Origin: Arcticibacter svalbardensis MN12-7
GTDB lineage: Bacteria > Bacteroidota > Bacteroidia > Sphingobacteriales > Sphingobacteriaceae
NCBI RefSeq assembly: GCF_000403135.1
Contig: NZ_AQPN01000116.1
Coordinates: 32,146 to 96,145, forward strand
Reading direction: 5' to 3'
Length of the DNA stretch: 64,000 nucleotides
Part shown: positions 42,858-50,513 of the stretch, one piece after another
Numbering within the stretch: position 1 is the stretch's first letter
How the letters are laid out: every line of letters starts with the position of its first letter
Made by a program: the position numbers and the translations under genes
The notes under the pieces: model-generated
Told to the model about the DNA's origin: nothing
The model's database searches: none
Seen by the model: only the letters and a program-made list of their open reading frames with translations

Positions 42858-43355
42858 ATGGAATCTATTTCACAGCGTAGCTGGTTTATAGCCTACACCT
42901 ATCCTAACTTTGAAAAGAAAATTTATGGAGAACTGATCAGGAAGAATTTAAAAGCTTATTTGCCGATGCAGCGGGTTATTCGGGAATGGAGCGACCGTAA
43001 AAAAGAAATACAGATGCCCTTATTTCCTAATTATATCTTTATCAATACGACTGAAAAAGAAAGAATTAGCTTTTTTAAGATAAATGGCATTTTAAAGTTT
43101 ATTTCATTTGATGGAAGACCAGCTGTGATCTCTGACAATGAAATTGTTAACATAAGACGATTTGAAGATACTATTTTTGAAGTAGAACCTCACCTGATAG
43201 AGGGTGAGGACGTAATGATTGTAAAGGGTCCTTTTACCGGTCTATGTGGTACGTTGTTTTCAAAAAAAGGGAAAAGCCGGTTTGGAATTAGGTTATTGGC
43301 AATAAATCAATCCTTGTCCCTTGAAATTGATATCAGCTGTATCCGGAAAATTTAA
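42858..43355 (+). CDS. UpxY-like NusG paralogue (transcription antiterminator)
   Basis: 165 residues. The NGN domain (about 8-105) has SWFIAYTYPNFEKKIYGELI and MPLFPNYIFINTT; a KOW-like segment follows (EGEDVMIVKGPFTGLCGTLF). In Bacteroidota such UpxY/LoaP-like paralogues usually open capsule or exopolysaccharide clusters and stop premature termination within them. No polysaccharide cluster follows here; the next unit on this strand is a 57-codon gene, then leftward genes. The strong hairpin upstream may be a regulatory element. Family assignment secure; target unknown. Confidence 0.88.
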   Translation: MESISQRSWFIAYTYPNFEKKIYGELIRKNLKAYLPMQRVIREWSDRKKEIQMPLFPNYIFINTTEKERISFFKINGILKFISFDGRPAVISDNEIVNIRRFEDTIFEVEPHLIEGEDVMIVKGPFTGLCGTLFSKKGKSRFGIRLLAINQSLSLEIDISCIRKI

Positions 43356-43549
43356 TTCTATCTGAATTACATTGAATCCTTATACATGAAAATAACCCTT
43401 TCATCCTTGCATTTATAACATAAAATCAAAACCTATTTATTCTCATCTGGTTATTAAGAACATAACACATAATCATGAATAGTTTTTAAGAAAAAATAAA
43501 AAAGTTACTTACGGAAGCCTGTCTAGTTGAATATCCTATAACTATTTAT

Positions 43550-43723
43550 ATGAACCATCTGATTATTCATTTGCCTGATGGAGACTTTATTCAAAATACT
43601 AAAAAGTTGGAGAGTCAAATAGTTGAATGTGCAAATACGCATCTTCAGCAGAGAGAAGAAGATATCCTCATAGAGATGCAATGTTCAGCCAAAGACTACT
43701 CCTTTAAGCTAAAGAAAATTTAA
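43550..43723 (+). CDS. Small hypothetical protein, 57 residues
   Basis: The frame MNHLIIHLPDGDFIQN... is compact, with an acidic and amphipathic middle (KKLESQIVECANTHLQQREE) and ends FKLKKI. No membrane segment or known domain. It could be a genuine small gene because it fits the space between the NusG-like gene and the convergent ROK gene (19 bases). Low certainty. Confidence 0.4.
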   Translation: MNHLIIHLPDGDFIQNTKKLESQIVECANTHLQQREEDILIEMQCSAKDYSFKLKKI

Positions 43724-43742
43724 TAGAGCGGATTAATAATAG

Positions 43743-44444
43743 CTATTTCAGGCCATCTTCCAGCCATAACCTTGACCCACCTTTGATCCCATCTTTGTTG
43801 GAAATAATCTTTATATTATCATCCAGTTTAAAATTAAGTTTATCAGCATTTCCGCCTCCTATGTAAAGACGATCATAATTAAACACTCTTTTTAGAACTT
43901 TCAAAACCCTTTCCATCCGCTTGTTCCATCTTACTAAACCTTTATCATTTAAAACCTCATCTCCTATATACGTGTCGTAAGTTTTGTTTTTTGTAAAGGG
44001 ATGCTGAGCAATTTCAAGATGAGGGAGTAAATGTCCGTTGAGCAATAGTGCTGATCCGAAACCTGTACCGAGGGTAATTACCATTTCAAGACCTTTTCCG
44101 CTTACAACACCTAAGCCCTGCATATCAGAATCGTTTACCAACCGTACCGGTTTTTTTAAAGAGTCGCTAATCAGCTTCCTAAGATCCACATTTTTCCACA
44201 AATTAGTGTCCAGATTAGGAGCAGTAAAAATGACACCCTCCTTCACATATCCGGGAAAACCAACAGATACCTTATCATAAGAAATAAAACCCTTCAGCAG
44301 TGTATTAATAGCTTCCAGTAACTTTTCAGGATTTGCGGGATCAGGAGTTTTAACCTTTTTATACTCCTGCAATAGCTCCCCGTTTTGATCCAAAACAGTT
44401 GCTTTTACGTTGGTTCCGCCAATATCAATAGATAGTATTTTCAT
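43743..44444 (-). CDS. ROK family sugar kinase, polyphosphate-glucokinase-like
   Basis: 233 residues from the ATG at 44444; an in-frame ATG at 44465 is also possible. The phosphate-binding motif SIDIGGTNVKATV starts the protein, and ITLGTGFGSALLLNGHLLPH is the second phosphate region. The ROK zinc motif CxCGxxGC is missing, and the ELxH-like LEIAQHPF with KTYDTYIGDEV is the layout of polyphosphate glucokinases. It would phosphorylate glucose, with ATP or polyphosphate as donor. Single gene convergent with the small hypothetical gene. Confidence 0.85.
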   Translation of the reverse strand: MKILSIDIGGTNVKATVLDQNGELLQEYKKVKTPDPANPEKLLEAINTLLKGFISYDKVSVGFPGYVKEGVIFTAPNLDTNLWKNVDLRKLISDSLKKPVRLVNDSDMQGLGVVSGKGLEMVITLGTGFGSALLLNGHLLPHLEIAQHPFTKNKTYDTYIGDEVLNDKGLVRWNKRMERVLKVLKRVFNYDRLYIGGGNADKLNFKLDDNIKIISNKDGIKGGSRLWLEDGLK

Positions 44445-44653
44445 TTCTTGAGAAGTATTTTCCATGTGTTGCAATATAAACAATGTGTGCTTTTCAAACT
44501 CATGATACCTAAAATAGTTTAAAAAGAAATAAAATGAAATTCTCATCCACATCTCATATTCCTTCGAATACTAAAAAAAGCGCTATTTAGCTAAAGGTTA
44601 TCCCGATATTTATATAGCAATACAAATAGCTAATCAAAAGACGTTTATACACT

Positions 44654-45301
44654 ATGGAAACTAAAGAAAAACTTCAGGAAGCATATATTAAATACGTATT
44701 AACAAACGGGGAACAACCTAAAACCGTATTTATATTTGCTAAAGAAAATGACATGGCCGAGGAAGAGTTTTACAATCATTTTACCTCGTTCGAAAGTATG
44801 GAAATTAGCATCTGGGCAGGACTCATGAACACAACTATCGCAGAAGTGAAAGCTCAGGAGGTATGGAGTCAATATACTTCAAGAGAAAAGGCGCTCAGCT
44901 TATTTTACAGCTTCATTGAATTACTAAAAGGAAAGCGAAGCTTCGCTATTTTTAGTTTAAAAAATGCCCCAGGTAGTATCGGCAATAAAAAACTACTGCA
45001 GGGATTAAAGTCTAAATTTGAAGTATTCAGTGCTGAAATTATACAAGAAGGAATTGAATCAGGAGAACTGATGGATCGCCCATTTTTTGCCAATAAATAC
45101 AAAGATGCACTATGGATCCAGTTTGGTTTTGTACTCAACTTCTGGTTGAAAGATACCTCACCGGGATTTGACAAAACCGATCAAGCAATAGAAAAAGGAG
45201 TGAATGTTACCTACAACCTTTTCCAACGGTCACCACTTGATGAATTACTTGACTATGGGAAATTTCTTGCAAAAAACACGAATGTTAAAATGCCATTTTA
45301 G
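44654..45301 (+). CDS. TetR-like regulator
   Basis: 215 residues, all-helical. The N-terminus (LQEAYIKYVLTNGEQPKTVF, then AKENDMAEEEFYNHFTSFES) has the TetR-like DNA-binding helix arrangement, somewhat diverged. The C-terminal 140 residues form a ligand-binding helical domain. It starts a three-gene unit; its stop (TAG) abuts the ATG of the ABC1-kinase gene. It may control that operon in response to lipid or quinone state, but this is only a context argument. Confidence 0.75.
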   Translation: METKEKLQEAYIKYVLTNGEQPKTVFIFAKENDMAEEEFYNHFTSFESMEISIWAGLMNTTIAEVKAQEVWSQYTSREKALSLFYSFIELLKGKRSFAIFSLKNAPGSIGNKKLLQGLKSKFEVFSAEIIQEGIESGELMDRPFFANKYKDALWIQFGFVLNFWLKDTSPGFDKTDQAIEKGVNVTYNLFQRSPLDELLDYGKFLAKNTNVKMPF

Positions 45302-46627
45302 ATGATTGAAAAAGAAGGAAAAGAACAAAATAGCATACCCACCAGTAAGGTAGAACGCTCCACACAATTTGTTAAAACAGGATTTAAAATTGGCGGAAAC
45401 TATGTAAAACATTATTCAAAAAAATTATTTAACCCTAATTTGACGAAGGATGAGCTGAATGAGGATAACGCTGCAGATATTTACGAATCTTTAAGTAAAT
45501 TAAAAGGCAGCGCATTAAAAGTAGCTCAAATGCTAAGTATGGATAAAAGCATATTGCCTAAGGCATATGTAGATAAGTTTTCCCTTTCTCAATATAATGC
45601 GCCACCCCTATCAGGCCCTCTTATCGTGCAAACCTTTCATAAATTATATGGCAAGACTCCTGATCAGGTTTTTGATAAATTCGATCTTAAATCCAGTAAT
45701 GCTGCCTCTATTGGTCAGGTGCATCAGGCCGAATTGCATGGAAAGAAACTTGCCGTAAAAATTCAATACCCGGGAGTAGGTGACTCTATTTCCTCTGATC
45801 TGAAGCTTGTGAAACCTTTTGCCTTTCGTTTATTAGGTATGAGTGAAAAGGAGCTGAATGTATATATGAACGAAGTTGAAGAGCGCTTGCTGGAAGAAAC
45901 AGATTATGAATTGGAACTCAAGCGTTCCATTGAATTTTCTAAGGCCTGTTCTGTATTAAATAATATTGTTTTTCCCACCTATTATCCAGAATTATCTACC
46001 AAAAGAACCATCACGATGGATTGGCTGGAGGGGAAACATTTAAAGGAATATTTGCAGACTAATCCATCACAGGAGGAGCGCAATACCATTGGTCAGGCAT
46101 TATGGGATTTTTACAATTTTCAGCAGCATGAGTTACGTGCCGTACATGCTGATCCTCATCCGGGAAATTTTATGATTACTCCAGATGGAAAGCTCGGTGT
46201 AATAGATTTTGGATGTATCAAGGTGCTACCGGATGAGTTTTACTACCCGTTTTTCTCCTTGTCTTCTAATGGCTTTTTTGAAAGTAAAGAAAAGACACTA
46301 CAAGCGTTCAGAGAACTGGAAATGATTCAACCAAACGATACACCAGCTCAAATTGAATTCTATCATGAAGTATATTGCCAAATGATTACCTTATTTGCCA
46401 AGCCCTATACGAGTAATACTTTTGATTTTAGCGAAAATGCGTTTTTTGATAAACTTTACAAGTTCGGGGAAATGCTGTCAAAAATGCCTGAATTTAAGCA
46501 AGCACGAGGAGTAAAACACTTCATATATGTCAATCGCACTAACTTTGGCTTGTACAACATTCTTCATGAGCTAAAAGCAATAGTACGAACAGATACCTAT
46601 GTTCCGCAATTAGCATTACAAGATTAA
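45302..46627 (+). CDS. ABC1/AarF (UbiB-like) atypical kinase
   Basis: 441 residues. The family signature around the KxGQ region reads GSALKVAQMLSMDK (K-V-A-Q here). The A-rich loop is ASIGQVHQAELHGKKLAVKIQYP, and the catalytic block is RAVHADPHPGNFMITPDGKL with VIDFGCIKVL. No C-terminal membrane helices, unlike UbiB. These are protein-kinase-like ATPases tied to quinone or isoprenoid lipid handling. It lies between a TetR-like gene and an MpaB-family gene with no gaps. Confidence 0.9.
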   Translation: MIEKEGKEQNSIPTSKVERSTQFVKTGFKIGGNYVKHYSKKLFNPNLTKDELNEDNAADIYESLSKLKGSALKVAQMLSMDKSILPKAYVDKFSLSQYNAPPLSGPLIVQTFHKLYGKTPDQVFDKFDLKSSNAASIGQVHQAELHGKKLAVKIQYPGVGDSISSDLKLVKPFAFRLLGMSEKELNVYMNEVEERLLEETDYELELKRSIEFSKACSVLNNIVFPTYYPELSTKRTITMDWLEGKHLKEYLQTNPSQEERNTIGQALWDFYNFQQHELRAVHADPHPGNFMITPDGKLGVIDFGCIKVLPDEFYYPFFSLSSNGFFESKEKTLQAFRELEMIQPNDTPAQIEFYHEVYCQMITLFAKPYTSNTFDFSENAFFDKLYKFGEMLSKMPEFKQARGVKHFIYVNRTNFGLYNILHELKAIVRTDTYVPQLALQD

Positions 46628-46633
46628 CCTCCT

Positions 46634-47674
46634 TTGATGAACACACAGCAGCAGTATTCCAATCAGTTTCTATCCAGCAAAAGGTTAAGAGGAGATGCTG
46701 AAGTCGAATTATTTATAAGTAGGAATTTTTCTGATCCGATAACAAAGACAGCACTATCCGGCTGGTTAAGTCAAATTAAGCAGAACTCGACGTTGAGTCC
46801 CCTACCAGATGAATATTTGGGAGAAACTTTCATTAGCAATGCCCAGAAATTACCGGTATGGGCAGATAAAAAGCGAATGAAGAATGGTTCCAGGTTTTTT
46901 GTGCAGCACGCAGAGCAAATTATGCAATTATTAGGATTACTTTCCTTGCCTTACTGCTACGCTGCTGCGGATGGTGCAATGGTTCTTTATCTTACAGAGC
47001 TCCTGAAAAGCAATGCAGGCAAACGTCTTACTGATACAGCTGAATTTATCTGGGATGTGATGGCACCTAACGCTTTTGAAATAGATGGTAAAGGATTTGC
47101 CAGTTGTTTAAAAATTAGGCTTACTCATGCAGCTGCTCGTTATTATACGCTCAAAAGTGGTAAGTGGGATAGCGCCATGGGTTTCCCTATTAATCAGGAA
47201 GACATGGCAGGTACTAATTTATCCTTTTCACTCATCGTTATTCGCGGACTTCGCAAACTTGGTCATAGTATTTCTTATGAAGAACAGCAGTCTTTTTTGC
47301 ATCTATGGAACGTAATTGGTTATCTTCTTGGTCTTGAGGATGACCTGCTTACACAGGATGGAAAATCTGCTCATGCACTGGAGCTAGCCATCCGTAAAAG
47401 GCATTTCAAGATCTCAGAACAAGGATCAGAACTAACCCGGGTATTAATCTCCTATTTCGATAGCGCCACCCCATCGAATATTTCACTTAAGGATATACAT
47501 CAGCTGATGCGTTATTTATTAGGAGATGAGATCGCAAACCTATTAAATATTCCCAATTCATCAATCCCTCTTTATTTGCCATACCTTTTAAAAATAACCA
47601 GCAATTTCCCGAATTTAAAAAACAAAATTCCATACAAGCAGAAATATAATTCCTTTATAAGAACAACTGCTTAG
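46634..47674 (+). CDS. MpaB/Lcp-like heme oxygenase family protein (DUF2236)
   Basis: 346 residues. The DUF2236 signature appears in LTHAAARYYTLKSGKWDSAM and GFPINQEDMAGTNLSF, the conserved region that contains the heme-ligand histidine in latex-clearing protein Lcp. The domain continues as GYLLGLEDDLL. Known members cleave polyisoprene or oxidise prenyl chains (mycophenolate MpaB). It is 6 bases after an ABC1 kinase, whose family acts on isoprenoid quinones, so a polyprenyl or quinone substrate is possible but unproven. Confidence 0.78.
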   Translation: MMNTQQQYSNQFLSSKRLRGDAEVELFISRNFSDPITKTALSGWLSQIKQNSTLSPLPDEYLGETFISNAQKLPVWADKKRMKNGSRFFVQHAEQIMQLLGLLSLPYCYAAADGAMVLYLTELLKSNAGKRLTDTAEFIWDVMAPNAFEIDGKGFASCLKIRLTHAAARYYTLKSGKWDSAMGFPINQEDMAGTNLSFSLIVIRGLRKLGHSISYEEQQSFLHLWNVIGYLLGLEDDLLTQDGKSAHALELAIRKRHFKISEQGSELTRVLISYFDSATPSNISLKDIHQLMRYLLGDEIANLLNIPNSSIPLYLPYLLKITSNFPNLKNKIPYKQKYNSFIRTTA

Positions 47675-47691
47675 ATAGTTAAATGCATTAA

Positions 47692-47744
47692 ATTATCGGT
47701 AATAAGCACGATATTATTGAATTATAGTCTTTTTTACCGATAAT
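47692..47744 (+). terminator. Inverted repeat after the MpaB-like gene
   Basis: ATTATCGGTAA and TTACCGATAAT are exact 11-base arms with a 31-base loop, 18 bases after the stop codon. The loop is long and no T-run follows, so a terminator is possible but weak. Confidence 0.3.
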
Positions 47745-48087
47745 GGAGATAGTGTAGTCTCCGGATACTAAACGCATCGTATTTATGAGCAACACAGGTA
47801 GCATAGCTTTACATCCTTAAAGGAATTATCAAAGAAAGAACTACCAGATAAATCCGCTAGTTCAAAGAAACAGGATTGAAAAATCGAATATAACTGTCTG
47901 AATTAAAAAGCACCCTAAATCAGAATCAGTAAAACAACGCCTGTTACCAGAGTAAGTTACAACTGAATTTAGTAGCAAATTAGAAGATATGAAATCAAAT
48001 ACAATTATATCCTAATTGAGATAAAAAAATTCTTTTTTGCCCCATTAAAATGTCCTCTTTGGGTATCTTAAAACGGTAATAAACAGT

Positions 48088-48095
48088 TAATTTTG
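48088..48095 (+). promoter_or_regulatory. -7 element of the AHSA1-like gene
   Basis: TAATTTTG matches TAnnTTTG exactly, 29 bases before the start codon. A TTTG at 48058-48061 is a possible -33 element, but 26 bases away, longer than usual. Confidence 0.45.
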
Positions 48096-48124
48096 ATTAT
48101 TCAAATAATATCTACTTAAATAAG

Positions 48125-48568
48125 ATGGGAAATAGTATTTTGCAAAAACAGCCAATTATAATAGAAGAAGTGTTCAATACTTCTGTTTCAACTGTATGGA
48201 AAGCAATCACTGACAAAGATGAAATGAAGATCTGGTATTTTGACCTTGATGAATTTAAGGCAGAGAAGGGTTTCAAGTTTCAATTTAGCGGTGGCGCAAG
48301 TCCTGAAGAGCAATACTTGCATCTATGCGAAGTAACTGATGTTATTCCTGAGAAAGAATTAATATATAGCTGGTCATATGATGGTTACCCTGGAAAGTCG
48401 TTTGTAATGTTTGATTTATCAGAGCAAGGAAACAATACCCTACTTAAATTAACCCATAGTGGACTGGAAACGTTTCCTCAAGAAAACCCTGCTTTTTCTG
48501 CTCATAACTTCCAGCTTGGCTGGAATGAAATAATTCATAATTCCTTGAAAAAATTTCTAAAACAATAA
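48125..48568 (+). CDS. AHSA1/SRPBCC-domain protein
   Basis: 147 residues of the START-like AHSA1 fold (IIIEEVFNTSVSTVWKAITD, WYFDLDEFKAEKGFKFQFSG, and LGWNEIIHNSLKKFL at the end). Such proteins bind hydrophobic ligands or act with Hsp90-like partners; many small ones in Bacteroidota have no assigned job. No operon partner: the next gene begins about 190 bases on. Confidence 0.85.
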   Translation: MGNSILQKQPIIIEEVFNTSVSTVWKAITDKDEMKIWYFDLDEFKAEKGFKFQFSGGASPEEQYLHLCEVTDVIPEKELIYSWSYDGYPGKSFVMFDLSEQGNNTLLKLTHSGLETFPQENPAFSAHNFQLGWNEIIHNSLKKFLKQ

Positions 48569-48755
48569 AAACTATCAATAGAATATATTGTTAAAGTCAA
48601 ATTTATATAAAACCCTTATCATCCAAACACAAAAATGTTAGTCAGATCATTGTGCCGGATTATTAAGTCTTAAAGAAACTATTTGACTTTTATAAGTGGC
48701 GGATTATTATGAGGTTGAGAGCAAAAAAAACTATTCTTCTATTAAAAGAGCATAT

Positions 48756-49727
48756 ATGAATCTGAACCCTATACATATTGCATTAGCTTTTGATGATAAA
48801 TACATCACCCATTTTTTTGTTGTCATTACATCTGTCTTCTATAATAATCCTGATAACATCTTCCACCTCCACATCATTGCAACAGGACTCAATTTAGAAC
48901 AGAAAGAAAAAATCATAAATTTCGTACATCAGCATCATGGAGAAATTAGTTTTTATGAGATCAATGCAACCCAACTGCAGGGATTAACGGTCCCTGAAAA
49001 TTCATATCTTTCAATTGCTGCCTATTACCGGTTATTTTTTCCTTTACTATTGCCAAAAAAAATAAATAAATTATTGTACGTTGATTGCGATCTTGTTGTA
49101 CATGGAAAATTGCAGGAGCTTTATAATGTAAATTTAGGCACCTTTCCCTTTGGAGCAGTTGCAGAAGTAAACTCTACTAAAAACAGGCCTGATCTAGGGA
49201 TATATGAGGAAGGCATATATTTTAATTCCGGAGTTATGCTGATGAACATTCCAGAGTGGAAAAAGCAATCGATTACTGAAAAAAGCATTCAATTTATTTA
49301 TGACTACCCCGAGAAACTAAAATATCTGGATCAGGATGCACTGAATGTAGTAGCGGAAAATAATTACTATCGCATCGATTCAAGGTTTAATGTGCTACCA
49401 AACGATATCCCAAAATATATCTTCAAGCGCGAATATGACCAGTTTTTAAAAGATAAAGTGATCATACATTATACTTTAAAACAAACCAAACCTTGGAGCA
49501 TCTTCAGCAATCACCCTTACAAAAAATTATATAGATTTTACTTCAAGAAGTCGCCACAATCAAAAGATAGCATTTTTGTGGATGTAGAGATGACCCCTAC
49601 TTTTATGAGGCGACTAATAAGATCACGAAAAAAACAGATCCAAAAGAAGTTATCACAAACGAGCAGTACATTAGTTAAATTGCATATACTATTTAATTTC
49701 TTTCTTTCTATAATTGATATCTACTAG
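48756..49727 (+). CDS. Glycosyltransferase family 8
   Basis: 323 residues from the ATG at 48756 (a GTG 20 codons upstream is possible but adds residues outside the domain). The fold is GT-A: HIALAFDDKYITHFFVVITS, then the DxD motif in LLYVDCDLVVHGKLQELY, and ILFNSGVMLMNIPEW-like NSGVMLMNIPEW and HYTLKQTKPW near the end. A C-terminal basic region (RRLIRSRKKQIQKK) precedes a hydrophobic stretch that may attach it to the membrane. It probably transfers galactose or glucose to lipopolysaccharide. The last 4 bases overlap the convergent response-regulator gene. Confidence 0.85.
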   Translation: MNLNPIHIALAFDDKYITHFFVVITSVFYNNPDNIFHLHIIATGLNLEQKEKIINFVHQHHGEISFYEINATQLQGLTVPENSYLSIAAYYRLFFPLLLPKKINKLLYVDCDLVVHGKLQELYNVNLGTFPFGAVAEVNSTKNRPDLGIYEEGIYFNSGVMLMNIPEWKKQSITEKSIQFIYDYPEKLKYLDQDALNVVAENNYYRIDSRFNVLPNDIPKYIFKREYDQFLKDKVIIHYTLKQTKPWSIFSNHPYKKLYRFYFKKSPQSKDSIFVDVEMTPTFMRRLIRSRKKQIQKKLSQTSSTLVKLHILFNFFLSIIDIY

Positions 49728-50086
49728 TTGTTTAGCTCTAATACTCCTTCAATACAAGAATAAAGATCGTCTAAATCAAAGGGCTTTGCCAAATAGGCAT
49801 TTGCTAAAATATCATCTGCAATTTTTTCTATATTAGGATGTGCAGAAAAGAGAACAAATGGTATGTTTTGATAAGCATCAAAACTTCTGATTTCATTTAT
49901 AATTTCTGGTGCCTCTCTTGGACCTATAGAATTATCGATCAAAATAAGATCAGGAAGAAAATCATGCAGGGAACTAATAATATGGAAAGCTTCATTCAGT
50001 ACCATCACTACATATTCATCTGCAAGTGCCATTTCTACTGTAAAACCAATATCATAATCATCTTCAATAACTAATATTTTTTTCAT
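49724..50086 (-). CDS. Single-domain response regulator, downstream copy
   Basis: 120 residues from the ATG at 50086 (the open frame extends 14 codons more, into the preceding gene). Receiver domain with acidic pocket VIEDDYDIG, phosphoacceptor Asp in LILIDNSIGP, and K in LAKPFDLDDLYSC. No output domain. It is 4 bases after the other receiver and probably a phosphate target or sink of the phytochrome kinase. Confidence 0.88.
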   Translation of the reverse strand: MKKILVIEDDYDIGFTVEMALADEYVVMVLNEAFHIISSLHDFLPDLILIDNSIGPREAPEIINEIRSFDAYQNIPFVLFSAHPNIEKIADDILANAYLAKPFDLDDLYSCIEGVLELNN

Positions 50087-50090
50087 CTTA

Positions 50091-50513
50091 TTAATCAAGA
50101 GTTGAATGCTGTACAAACCAAAAATCATAAATAGACTGCAAGCAAATCACCAGGTTTAAATATCCGGAAGGTTTGGTTACATAAGCATTAGCGCCAAATT
50201 CTAGAGCTGCTTTAATATCTTTTGGATTAGCAGATGTAGAAAAAAGCACAATGGGCATATACCTGAAGTAAGGAAGATCTCTTATTTCTTTAAGTAAATC
50301 TATACCTGATAGGCCCGGAAGATTCAAATCTAATAAGATAAGCTTTGGTTTAAAATTTTCAATAGCCATCTGAGTTAAAATATCCAAAGATTCTCTCCCA
50401 TTTTGAACAATCTGTATAGATACTTCATTCTTTAACTCTTGCACAGCATTTTCCATAATAAATGCAAAATCTATGTCATCTTCTACAAAAAATAAGTCTG
50501 TATTATTTACCAT
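50091..50513 (-). CDS. Single-domain response regulator, upstream copy
   Basis: 140 residues, a receiver domain with acidic pair VEDDIDFAFIM, phosphoacceptor Asp in LILLDLNLPGLSG, Thr/Ser in VLFSTSANP and conserved Lys in YVTKPSGYLNL. No output domain. It resembles receivers that pair with bacteriophytochromes. Its first base is shared with the last base of the kinase gene. Confidence 0.9.
   Translation of the reverse strand: MVNNTDLFFVEDDIDFAFIMENAVQELKNEVSIQIVQNGRESLDILTQMAIENFKPKLILLDLNLPGLSGIDLLKEIRDLPYFRYMPIVLFSTSANPKDIKAALEFGANAYVTKPSGYLNLVICLQSIYDFWFVQHSTLD

Larger units (their letters stand above)
47675..48124. other. 450-base intergenic region
   Basis: No supportable gene. It contains the inverted repeat and the promoter element listed separately. 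The middle (about 47780-48000) has several short frames that resemble nothing known. It separates the MpaB-like and AHSA1-like genes, which are on the same strand. Confidence 0.5.

Noticed and set aside
43495..43508. Possible fourth GTAAC-N4-GTTAC site upstream of the 57-residue gene
   Set aside because: Only the right half GTTAC is present; the left half reads AATAA.
47947..47960. GTTAC half-site before the AHSA1-like gene
   Set aside because: No left half and no -7 element at the right distance.
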